NCBI GenBank assembly: GCA_003573635.1
Contig: QUTJ01031481.1
Coordinates: 1 to 12,058 of the forward strand
DNA length: 12,058 nucleotides
Reading direction: 5' to 3'
Source: Goniomonas avonlea
Lineage: Eukaryota; Cryptophyceae; Goniomonadida; Goniomonadaceae
Shown here piece by piece: positions 1 to 7,853 of this stretch; position 1 is the stretch's first letter, and every line of letters begins with the position of its first letter. Under the pieces are notes generated by a model. The model searched no databases and had not been told where the DNA came from. It worked only from the letters and a program-made list of their open reading frames with translations. Made by a program: the position numbers and the translations under genes.

Positions 1-18
1 AGAGAGAGAATTCAAGCA

Positions 19-202
19 CCTAGTGCCTACTTCCTGTCGCTGGTTTATAAACCAGCGTCTGGTTTGAGTCGGCTGGTTTGAGTCAAGGTCAAAACTGTAA
101 TTAAATTGAACCCGCCGCTGGAAAACTGGATCGCGTTTGTAGTCCCGCCTGGTTTATAAACCAGCGGCTGGCTCGGCTGGTTTGCAACAAACAGGCACTA
201 GG
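19..202. mobile_element. MITE-like foldback element with terminal inverted repeats
   Basis: The ends are perfect 10-bp inverted copies: CCTAGTGCCT at 19-28 and AGGCACTAGG at 193-202. Inside lie two palindromes built on the same core: GCTGGTTTATAAACCAGC (39-56) and CTGGTTTATAAACCAG (149-164). Further CTGGTTTGAGTC and GGCTGG copies lie between. There is no ORF, so this is a non-autonomous element if it is mobile. I see no convincing target-site duplication (flanks CAAGCA and AACTGC), so the superfamily is undetermined. It sits inside an intron. Confidence 0.5.
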
Positions 203-239
203 AACTGCAGAGCAGCCACAGATCCGTAGATCTGCCTAG

Positions 240-354
240 GAGCGAGAGAACGAGAGAGAAAAGATTCTGAGAATGAAAATGAAAGAGAGAGAGAAAAGAG
301 GTCAGTGGGCGCTCAGCAGCTTGAATCCTTTCTCTCGCTCTCTCGCTCTCTTTT
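240..354. repeat. GA-rich tract facing a CT-rich tract in an intron
   Basis: Purine-rich GAGA sequence (about 240-300) is followed within 30 bases by pyrimidine-rich CTCTCGCTCTCTCGCTCTC (about 329-352). The two are roughly complementary and could pair in the transcript. The second tract also serves as the polypyrimidine tract of the acceptor at 358-359. Confidence 0.5.
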
Positions 355-359
355 AACAG

Positions 360-516
360 TACGCAGCTCGAGAGCGGCGGCAAGAAAAAGCGTCCGCGTC
401 TGGACAACGCGTCCAACGATGCTGCCCCCACCTCGCTGAAAAAGAAGAAGAAGATTGCCTCCATCTCACCCAGCGCTGGGTCGGCCCAGCAGTCAGCAGC
501 CAAAAAAAGTAAATAG
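360..516 (+). CDS. last exon of an unidentified nuclear-type protein (5'-partial)
   Basis: Only the C-terminal exon is in the window. After the acceptor AG at 358-359 the reading frame (one leftover base, then ACG at 361) runs 51 codons to the sense end and stops with TAG at 514-516. The peptide is very basic: a GGKKKRPRLD segment, then a run of five lysines, and it ends in AAKKSK. These are classic monopartite NLS-like patterns, so a nuclear or nucleolar location is likely. No domain is visible and the gene cannot be named. The exon may instead start at 367 if the CAG at 364-366 is used. The downstream gene lies on the same strand 275 bp away. Confidence 0.6.
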
Positions 517-790
517 GGTGGAACAGTCACCTTGCAATCACAAAAGAGTGTTCGCCGCCCCCCTGTCGCGACCGACCAACGTTTGTTGCAACTTGTCGAG
601 AAGACGGTTCAAACACTATTGAGTGCCGATCGGAAACACCACCTTAGCAATTCGCTGCGCGATCTCGGATCGGAACGTTCAGTTCTTCCGAAATTAGCAG
701 TATGAAATTCAATATTTGCTATTCCTGGACACCACCCGACAAGCCGCTCTTTCTGACACACAGGTTTCTGCGAAGTTGAGCGGATCAACC
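517..790. other. intergenic, probable 3'UTR plus promoter of the next gene
   Basis: Between the TAG at 514-516 and the likely start at 791 I see no gene. An in-frame upstream ATG exists at 716, but the context at 791 (AACCATGAG) looks better. No TATA box or other motif stands out. Confidence 0.4.
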
Positions 791-1471
791 ATGAGCGCAC
801 TGCGGTTGGTGTTGCCGGAGGGAAAGGACTGGACGGTTGGAAAGCCTCAATGGGTGCCCCGTGGGGAACTCCTTGTGCTCAACAGCATGATGGCCCTTGG
901 CAAGTGGAAATCAGAGTCCGTCTCCACAACACCTGCGGGTGTTCAATATCGCCAGGTTTACTGCCCGCGTGACCCCTGCTCGTGGAATGGAGGAACTCTG
1001 AATGTTTGTCTCAACGGAGCACATTGGAGCAGTGAAGGATCGACCAAGGGGTTTGGGGAGCATGAAGGATCACCGATATGGTTCGAACAGTTGAAAAGCA
1101 AGTCGAGCAAGGCGCAATCAAGCTTCAAGCTGCTCCCACAGGGTACTCTCGCTCAAGAAAGCGAATACGGGGTCTATGCTGTCCTTGAGAGCGATCCCAG
1201 TGGCTCACGGAACTTTGTGGTGTCCATTGTCGTGACGACTCTCACGTCGGACACTGACGATAGGTTAGTGTCAGCCACGACCACGCCTCGATCTAAACAC
1301 GGGCCAAAGTCCTTGGGCAAGGTCACATATCTTCGCCGAGACAAAAGTGTGTGTATTGGACAATGTTTCTTTGGTGGCCTTGTCCGGGACGAGTCCCCTT
1401 TGTCGAGGGTGCTACCCATTCGTCAATGGCTCAAGGAGAACGGGCAGCATCGTGTTTGCTCGCCGGCTTAG
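791..1471 (+). CDS. hypothetical protein, 226 aa, unrecognised
   Basis: The frame is open from 716, and I place the start at ATG 791 because AACCATG is a better initiation context; from 716 the product would be 251 residues. The frame stops with TAG at 1469-1471. The protein looks soluble, with no signal peptide or membrane segment. It has a Trp-rich N-terminal half (LPEGKDWTVGKPQWVPRG), two nearby CPRDPCSW cysteines, and a C-terminal segment with SVCIGQCFFGG and VLPIRQWLKENG. I do not recognise the family. Support is the length of the open frame and its protein-like composition. Small unrecognised introns cannot be excluded. It converges on the MCRS1-like gene, whose stop is 242 bp away. Confidence 0.5.
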   Translation: MSALRLVLPEGKDWTVGKPQWVPRGELLVLNSMMALGKWKSESVSTTPAGVQYRQVYCPRDPCSWNGGTLNVCLNGAHWSSEGSTKGFGEHEGSPIWFEQLKSKSSKAQSSFKLLPQGTLAQESEYGVYAVLESDPSGSRNFVVSIVVTTLTSDTDDRLVSATTTPRSKHGPKSLGKVTYLRRDKSVCIGQCFFGGLVRDESPLSRVLPIRQWLKENGQHRVCSPA

Positions 1472-1713
1472 AACAACATAGAACTATGTGCGATTCCTGT
1501 TTCAATCATGTACAAATAACAAATGAAACCTATTAGATTTCTTTCCGATTCGGCGACTCTCAACAAAACACTTTCGTGTCTGTGCCTTCTCGATCCATCA
1601 TCGTCGTGGTGCTTTGGACAAAACCCAGCAGTACCACGCCATCAGTTCAACAGGATCAACAGGCAGGACAAGTCCGGGGAAGAGAGTCATCGAGCCCGTT
1701 TCGATTAAATCAA
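1472..1713. other. convergent intergenic region
   Basis: This 242-bp gap holds the 3' ends of the hypothetical plus-strand gene and the minus-strand MCRS1-like gene. It has short A-rich stretches (for example around 1511-1526), but no canonical AATAAA and no gene that I can support. Confidence 0.4.
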
Positions 1714-4700
1714 TTATTGTGCAAGTGCATTTGCTGGCACAGTATCAGGCTTCGGCACATCCTGCGCCGGCGCTTGTGCTGGGATTTGTTCTGGGTCTGC
1801 CAGCGGCACTGGTTCTGGTCCTGGAGGGTTCGTTGACGTTGGTGGATCCATTGCTCCTTCTCCTGCTGCAATGGGTGCTGGTATCGCCGGAGTCGGAGTC
1901 GTCGTCGTGGGGGGTGCTGGGGCAGCTTGGGTTGCAGCTTGGGTTGCAGGGGGTGCGAGTGGGGCAGCCGGGGCAGCCTGGGTCGCAGGGGGTGCGGGTG
2001 GGGCAGCTTGGGTCGCAGGGGGTGCGGGTGGGGCTGGGGTCGCATTTGCCAGTGGGGGAGGAGGCGCGCCGTTAACGGGGATTGAGGCAGCAATTGAAGC
2101 TGGAGGTGCCGCGAGTGGTGCAGGCGGCGCTGCTGCGAGGGGGCACTTGACATCCGTGTCTTCTGGTGGAAACGTCTCGAAAATGAACCTCAACTTGCCA
2201 ATCTGTTTAGGAAGCGTCAGAATGAGTTGTGGACCGAGAACAATTCACAGTGCAAACTGCAAGCAGTTCTGACAAGGACACAAGCAGTTCTTACCGACAA
2301 CAAGCAGTCTGGGGGCATGGGGGCCTTGCAGCCGGAGCGAACTGAAATGCCATTGATGTGGACACGGCGTGACCCGAGGTTGACAAGCAGCCAGCCGTTG
2401 GCGGTGCTGGCCACCGACGCCTGCGTAAAGATGTGAGATACAAGCAGAGTGCAAGCTGGATCTTCAGCCCAAGCAGGACACTGGCCCGATCACTGGCATA
2501 CAGCAACAGACACAGCCCGACCTTGCTCGGGAAACAATCTACGAACGTCACGATGTTCAGGAGCGAGCGAAAAAAGAAAGTTCGCGCGCTCAGATCGAGG
2601 AATCGAACCTCGGCCTCCATCCGCAGGCTACCGCCCGGCCGAGCGTGCTACCACTGCACCAATCGAGCGTATCTCAAACCAGGTGCGCGAAACTCAATGT
2701 TTGTTATCTCAAAATAGAGTCTACCAGGAGCTGCAACACAGATCCGGAGACCAAAGAACGGTAGAGAAGAACGAGAAAGCGGGGACCAGGAAACGCCATA
2801 AATCCCACTATCATGAAGACATATCTCACAACCACACCCACACATAAGCACCTGTCTCCGTGAGACACTGCGAGCAGGACCTTCCACCGACAAATCACAG
2901 TCGACGCCAGCCGCCCTCCCAATGGTGAACTCCGTCTTGGCAGTGAAAAAGCGCAAGTAACGGCCTCGGATCATCGCCCGAGTCCCTGGCGGACGGTCGA
3001 ACCGCGTTCGGAGGGACGAGAGTGACAGCTTGCCTGTGAGCACATTGAGAATTTACCAAATGCGAAGGGGTGATATGGAGGGACAGCGTGCCGCGTCGGT
3101 GAAGGGTGAAGGGTGATATGGAGGGCCAGCGCGCCGCGTCGGTGAAAATGGGGTGGGGGGTGGGGTGGGGTGGAGAGTCGTGACAACTGCCGGAATGACT
3201 GCGACGAGTGCTTAGAGCAACAGCAAAGGAAGCGGAAAAGGAAAGGGAAGCGGGAAATGGAAGCGTGCCTTCACGAACAGCGTCAGCAACAGCCTGGGGA
3301 GGTTGTGGCGGAGTGTCACTGTCAATCAGCCCTTCGTCGTCGCTCGACACCTTACGGCTTTCCTTGCGTGATTCTGCCAGGGAACGTTAGAAGATGGATC
3401 ACGCGCGCCGAGAGGATATTAACGCGCCAAAAGGAGTCTGAAGAAATTTGTCAACGAGGACCGGGGGCACATCACGATGCAAGGGGATTTGGTGAGGGGT
3501 CAAAGCAGTCAAGTGAGCACGGGACGTACGGGGGGCACGGCGATAGAGATATCTGCTCTCGGCCAAGGCAAGTGCTTCCTCAACCTTGCCGGGCTTGACG
3601 CTGCTTTTTGCAGCGAGGGCCATGAGTTCGCAAGCCTCCCCTGCAACACTTGGGTCGTACAGCAGGGTGACCCAGCGTTTTTCCAAGTCACGACCACTAA
3701 AGGTACACGTGAACGGTTGTACTCGCGCAGCCTGGTGAAGCCGTTAGTCGCCACTTTAGACGATGGTGACTCTGAAAGAACCTCACGGTCGCTCTAAATG
3801 AACCTTAAGACGAATTGTGGTCGTAGAGGAACCTGTGGTGACTCTGGATGACACTCTACCGTCGAATATCGATTCCTCTGTCTGTCTGTCTGCCAACGCA
3901 GCGCTCACCGTATCGAAATCCTGGCCGGACTCAACCGCCTTGCGAAGCAGCAAGTCGTTGCCTGGCGTCCACCGAATCTGGCCTGGGCCCGGCTTCCCGC
4001 GCAGACCATTACTGTTACTAGTGCTGCCGCTGGTACTTGTGACCTCGGCGGGGGCCTTAGGAGAAACGGAGCCTCCTTGGGAAGCGGGGTTGGTCGAGGG
4101 GAGCACCAGGGGCATCTGCGTTGTAAAGGGTGGGTAGAGAGCAGGCAGTGCGAGAGCCGAACTGGTGGTTTCGAGAGTTTCAGTTGACCCTATCATTGCA
4201 AATGTGAGCCCGGTCAGGGGTGCATTGCTGGTCAAAATTGAAGAGCCACAGTCACAGACACAGACACAGACACACAGGCACACGAGATCACGAGAACCAC
4301 ATCTTTCTCTGGCTAGAAAGCACACCGCAAAACCCAATAGTACCTTGCGTCGGAGCACAGGGGCATTCCGTTTTCCCGCGGGGTCTTTCAGATAGAACAC
4401 AGCCTGGTCAAGCTGTGAGACACACACACGCGCGCGCGAGAGAACCGATCATGAGAGAGAAAGCAAAAAAGTGCAGTGAGTGAGCATGAGGTAACATGGC
4501 AACGCCAATGGAAATTACCCCCACAGCCACCAAAACACGTGACAAACAGACACTCTACCTTGCGGGGGGCGGGCGAAACTCCAGGGAGATCAGGAGACCA
4601 ACTGCCGGTCTTGGGGATGGGCGCCTGGAGCTCATCGTCCATAATCTTTCGGTGAACAACGCGACCAGACTTGGTCATGTGCTCTTGTTCTGGGTCTGAA

Positions 4701-5547
4701 GGCGGGACTCAATTGACACGCATAGAGTGTGCAGCAGCCCGGTGTCCACGATTTCATGAGGTCATGTCCGGCAGCTCCATCCCGACTCTTGGTGTCACAC
4801 TCTCCCCTTCGGACAACAAAAGAAAGAGACGTACCGTCTGGAGCTCGGGACTCGGCGGTGTGCTGTCTCTCCACGTACGACGCGCGCTGCGACCAGCGTT
4901 CAGAAATACGGCAGCCCTCAATACCAGCTGATGCCACATCTTTTCTCGATCACGAACTAATACTTCATCTTTTCTCGATCACGAACATCCCTGGTCAGTA
5001 ACTCTCAAACAGCCTGCCCCTCTTTGCAGCAAGACCCCACAGAGATAGGCTGAACCTTTTCATTCGTCCGAGGTGGGACAATAAGACCATCTGTACCGCA
5101 GCTGTAGGTGGGGCAAAAAGACCAAGAGAAAATGACAGCACACGCGAAGGGGCGAATGTATGAGTCCTTGATGCCCTAGGGTTGTCGAAGGTTTTCAGCC
5201 GAGAGAGCAACGAGCACACACCTGGGACCGAGCAGTCATCAGGGCGCGCTTTCGCGCCAGGGCCACGGCGGACGCAGCACTGACACGAACCATGGCACTC
5301 GCCCCAACACGTCCCCGCCCTCGACCCACTCGATCAGGAGCCACATTGTCAGATCTCTGTGCGCTGGTTCCTGTCATTGCCAATCCACGGCCGCGAGTCG
5401 AGTTAGGAGGTCGGCCTCGTCGACCAAGAGATGGTGCAGGGACGAGCGCAGGGGAGGCGGGTGGCTCTACAGGCGTGTCTGTCACCTGAGAGGGGAGTTA
5501 GGTATCAGAAAAGTGGAATGAGGTCGGGTCATGTCTACGTCTCGGGT

Positions 5548-5589
<42 letters not shown>

Positions 5590-6743
5590 AAATCGTGCTA
5601 AATCGTGCTAATCTGCTAATTCGTGCACCTCATCAGCGAATCGCGGACGCTTGTGCAGTCGACCAGACTTCGACTTGGCGAGAGCGTCCATGGGCATGTT
5701 GGGCGAACTCGGTGCATCTTCAGCGCCGAGAAACGTAGCAAGGGCTTTCTTTGAAGACTTACGCTTGTAGCCAGGACGAGTGTCTTCGTGCTGCGGAGTT
5801 CCGCGAGGCTGCAGGGGAGTCAATTGGGTGCCAGGGCTCCAACGCAAGGCAGGACCCACCCCAGGCGTCGAAGTTCCCTCGTTTCTTGCAGGAGTGCCAG
5901 CTCCTGGAGATTTGAGGTATGATACTTCGTCAGCAAACCTCGCACGTTTATGGATCCTTCCCGATTTGGTCAACTCCTCTTCAACACCTGGTACATCGTT
6001 GACGACTACGGGGGGAGGAACAGGCGCAGCAACAACCGGAGCGGCAAGCCGAGGGGAGGGAGGAACAGGGGAGGTGTCGACAACTGCTACTGTTTTGGTC
6101 GTTGCCTTTGATTTGGATTGGGGTCGTCCCGCCCCACGACCTGCGACTTCCGAACCCGCCTGTACGACCCTGCCACCACGACCCACGACCCACATCCTAC
6201 CGCGCTTGGCAAGCGGGCGCGAAGCAGCAGGACTGGCGTCTGGGGAGCTGCTGGAAGTTGGACTTGATCGGACCATCTGGAGAATATGGGTCCATTTTGC
6301 AGCCGGGCTACCTGGAGCGGGCTCGGAACCAACTTTCTTTGGCAAACACTTCTTGGAAATGTCCACATCTTTGACTCGAGGCTTTTCCACACGCTTGGAT
6401 GGTGTTGAGACAGAAGCGGCGATGGCTCCATTTGCTTCGTTCTCTTCATCAATTTCATCAGCGAATTTTTTACGTTTCACTGTCCGGCCCGAGCTTGTAA
6501 TGCCTTCCACGCCAATTGCTGTAGCTTCTTTGCTGATAGAATTTCGGCTGTGGGATGCAGAGGTTCCAGCAGACTCAGCTTCAGGCCGATTCGAATTGCC
6601 TCCACAGTCCGAGCGGGCCTACAGGAAAAGGTTAGTCAGCCAGCCGAGTCTGTGTGGACAGAAACCTTATGCGGGGGACTGTCTGCATCAAGGTAGCGAT
6701 TGGGCTTTGGCACCCTCTTCCCCACCGGAGAATCGCCGTTCAT
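1714..6743 (-). CDS. MCRS1: microspherule protein 1 (MCRS1) homologue, 12 exons, about 974 aa
   Basis: MCRS1 proteins are FHA-domain subunits of INO80/NSL-type chromatin complexes and also act at spindle microtubule ends in animals. Exons read from GT-AG sites and phase: 6743-6666, 6618-5629, 5485-5222, 4916-4835, 4695-4559, 4412-4344, 4115-3909, 3731-3530, 3373-3275, 3033-2852, 2420-2295, 2202-1714. Every join keeps frame. Residues 1-540 are low-complexity, with four SGR-x2-(K/H)R-x3-(A/D)DE motifs (about residues 69, 245, 344, 481) like the single motif in animal MCRS1, plus AT-hook-like GRRGRPPN. The MCRS1 N-terminal domain follows (RWTPGNDLLL at about 588; DLEKRWVTLLYDP at about 624). The FHA domain is at 729-822: RGRYLRFF, TIGR, DLSVEGPA, SVSRRQ, VNLGSRRVHING, LRFIFE. 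The acidic linker SSDDEGLIDSD sits between. The usual coiled coil before the FHA appears reduced. Exon 4 and the donor of exon 8 are the least certain. The start ATG at 6743 opens a 26-codon exon 1. Confidence 0.85.
1921..2045. repeat. 30-bp GC-rich minisatellite inside the MCRS1 last exon
   Basis: Units starting at 1981 and 2011 share their first 23 bases, and a third, diverged copy starts at 1942. Shorter GGTTGCAGCTT fragments lie before it. On the minus strand each unit encodes APPAPPATQA. The period is 30 bp, a multiple of three, so copy-number change keeps the frame. Confidence 0.8.
2421..2851 (-). other. intron 10 of the MCRS1 gene (splits the FHA domain)
   Basis: The donor is CAG|GTGCTT (after residues SVSRRQ). 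The acceptor is TTTACGCAG before GCGTCG. At 431 nt it is the longest intron in the window, and it carries a tRNA-like unit on the same strand. No coding exon is visible inside it. Confidence 0.75.
2588..2668 (-). tRNA. tRNA-like Pol III unit (tRNA pseudogene or SINE head)
   Basis: Reading the minus strand: an acceptor-like 5' strand GCTCGAT, a perfect D-arm GTGC-AGTGGTA-GCAC (A-box type), and a perfect T-arm CGAGG-TTCGATT-CCTCG with the B box GGTTCGATTCC. The 3' strand ATCTGAGC pairs with the 5' strand if one T is bulged. Six Ts (2575-2570), a Pol III terminator, follow 12 nt downstream. Between the D and T arms are 32 nt (about nine more than normal) with no clean 5-bp anticodon stem and 7-nt loop, so no anticodon can be assigned. 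It is more likely a decayed tRNA or tRNA-derived retroposon than a working tRNA. A tRNA with an unusual intron is the alternative. Confidence 0.5.
3068..3146. repeat. tandem duplication in MCRS1 intron 9
   Basis: Two 36-bp units (3068-3103 and 3111-3146), offset by 43 bp, differ at only two positions. Each has the order GGGTGATATGGAGGG, then GCCGCGTCGGTGAA. They lie in the intron between exons 9 and 10 (3274-3034), just before a G-rich run at 3150-3171. Confidence 0.8.
4251..4284. repeat. CA-rich microsatellite in MCRS1 intron 6
   Basis: Imperfect CACAGA repeats on the plus strand lie in the intron between exons 6 and 7 (4343-4116). On the minus strand they read as a Cys/Val run, which makes a long but spurious open frame between the two exons. 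Confidence 0.7.
4421..4442. repeat. CA/CG alternating tract upstream of exon 6
   Basis: A short alternating purine-pyrimidine run, CACACACACGCGCGCG, on the plus strand lies directly upstream, on the minus strand, of the acceptor of MCRS1 exon 6 (AG at 4414-4413). Confidence 0.65.
4937..4986. repeat. 29-bp-period direct repeat in MCRS1 intron 3
   Basis: An identical 21-base segment occurs at 4937-4957 and 4966-4986, containing CTTTTCTCGATCACG. It lies in the intron between exons 3 and 4 (5221-4917). I see no function. Confidence 0.8.
5549..5587. repeat. GA microsatellite in MCRS1 intron 2
   Basis: About nineteen GA units lie in the intron between exons 2 and 3 (5628-5486). They are followed by three imperfect copies of CTAAATCGTG-type sequence (about 5588-5624). 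On the sense (minus) strand the tract is CT and lies within the intron. Confidence 0.9.
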
Positions 6744-6800
6744 CCCAACAAGCCGCTTGGCGCGGTGGAATGGTGTCGCTCCCAAGTCTTGACAGCCGTC
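6744..6800. promoter_or_regulatory. compact bidirectional promoter between MCRS1 and METTL22
   Basis: The start codons of the two divergent genes (6743 on minus, 6801 on plus) are only 57 bp apart. Both 5'UTRs and the core promoter elements must fit here or overlap the opposite coding sequence. I see no TATA box. The assignment depends on both start codons being right. Confidence 0.45.
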
Positions 6801-7853
6801 ATGTCAGCCACGATGGCCCCCACCCAAGAGCTCGTTTCGAGTGGTCTTGGGGCAGAGGAGACCTTGAGTGAGGACGACACTGAGACAAAATTTGCTCTCA
6901 CGTATTTTACAGGTGCCCTTGCAGTGAGCCATCTGTGTTTGCATTTACGGTCGCGCAGCGTCAAGCTGCAATCTGCTTCGCCGGGACAGTGACGATGATC
7001 TGCTCGTCCCCAGAAAGCGGCCACGTGCGGGTGACGAATCGCCACCTGAACCCAAGGATTATTCCGTTCAGTTTGCAATCCGCAATGCCGTGCGTACTTC
7101 GGTCGATGAAGTTGGTCTCCAGGTAAGCCTGCCCCCTGATGTCTCATCGTGCCCGATGAGATGCGACTGTTTTAGGTTTGGGCTGGCAGTTTGATTTTGG
7201 CCGATTATGTGCTTGCTCGGCGAGAGGTTTTTTCTGGCACTACCCTCATTGAACTTGGAGCCGGGGTTGGTCTGTGCTCAATCGTTGCCGCCTCGATCGG
7301 CGCGACAGCATACGCGACTGACATTGGCTCTGGAGTGCTTGATAATCTGGATGCCAACGTGAAACACAATAGTCATGTGATGACTTCGGGTGCTGTTATT
7401 GTCCGTGAATTGGAATGGGGCGGACCGCTTTTTTCCCCGCGCACTGGCTCATATGGATGGGGTGTCACAGATATCGAGCGGATCCAGTCTTCAGATGCAG
7501 GAACATGCTGGGTGGTAGCTGGTGATTGTGTCTACGATACTTCAGGAGAGACCACAAAGTTACTCCTGGTGCGTTCAGTGACTTTTAATCCTTGTTCCAA
7601 CCGTCCACAGGCAACGATCAAGGACCTGCTCACAGCGGGTTGCGCGGCAGCATTTTTGTCCCTTGAAAGGCGTCCAAACTTCACACTGCCTGAGTTAGCT
7701 GTCACTGATCGAGCCCACGCGTACTTCCAAGAATTGCTGCGCACTTCGTCTCTCAAAGCGACAAGAATTCGCTTGGACTTCCCGTGTTCCTTCCCTGGGG
7801 CCTACTCACGATCAGACCTTTTGGAGATGTGGCAAATCGAACTTCCGCCATGA
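6801..7853 (+). CDS. METTL22: METTL22-type protein-lysine methyltransferase
   Basis: This is a class I SAM-dependent methyltransferase of the MTF16 (protein-lysine) family; human METTL22 methylates the DNA-binding protein KIN17. In order: a basic/acidic lead (VPRKRPRAGDE), SVDEVGLQ|VWAGSLILADYVL (joined across the intron 7123-7175, GTAAGC to TTTTAG), motif I ELGAGVGL at 7251, YATDIGSGVLDNL, RELEW, the DxxY-type motif DCVYD at 7524, and the METTL22-like tail SLERRPNFTLPELAVTD ending before TGA 7851-7853. A second intron, 7569-7610 (GTGCGT to CCACAG), is in frame but removing it aligns the protein with METTL22 without a gap. The N-terminal exon is unsettled: ATG at 6801 or 6813, with an intron of about 90 nt (6868-6958 or 6902-6989) needed to reach the frame of the main exon. 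Family assignment is strong and the 5' model weak. Confidence 0.8.

Larger units (their letters stand above)
1..359 (+). other. intronic 3' part of a gene entering from the left
   Basis: No coding exon is supported here. The stretch ends in a strong splice acceptor: a pyrimidine tract at 327-354 followed by TTTTAACAG, with AG at 358-359. It reads as the terminal intron of the plus-strand gene whose last exon follows. It contains a foldback element (19-202) and a GA-rich tract (about 240-300). The first ten bases are a GA run at the window edge. Confidence 0.55.

Noticed and set aside
1614-2272. Plus-strand Gly/Ala- and Leu/Val-rich open frames
   Set aside because: They arise from the GC-rich minisatellite, which lacks stops in several frames. 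The minus-strand frame continues directly from the FHA domain.
2971-3350. Minus-strand frames across MCRS1 intron 9
   Set aside because: Only the short exons at 3373-3275 and 3033-2852 fit homology; the rest is pyrimidine-rich intron and a tandem repeat.
3783-4427. 214-codon minus-strand frame as one continuous MCRS1 exon
   Set aside because: The middle is a Cys/Val run from a microsatellite. Splicing 4343-4116 (GTACTA donor, pyrimidine-rich CGCAG acceptor) removes it and keeps phase.
5780-6871. 363-codon open frame on the plus strand
   Set aside because: It is antisense to MCRS1 exon 2, whose product carries the conserved SGR-KR-FADE motifs and clean splice sites. The plus-strand product has no recognisable feature.
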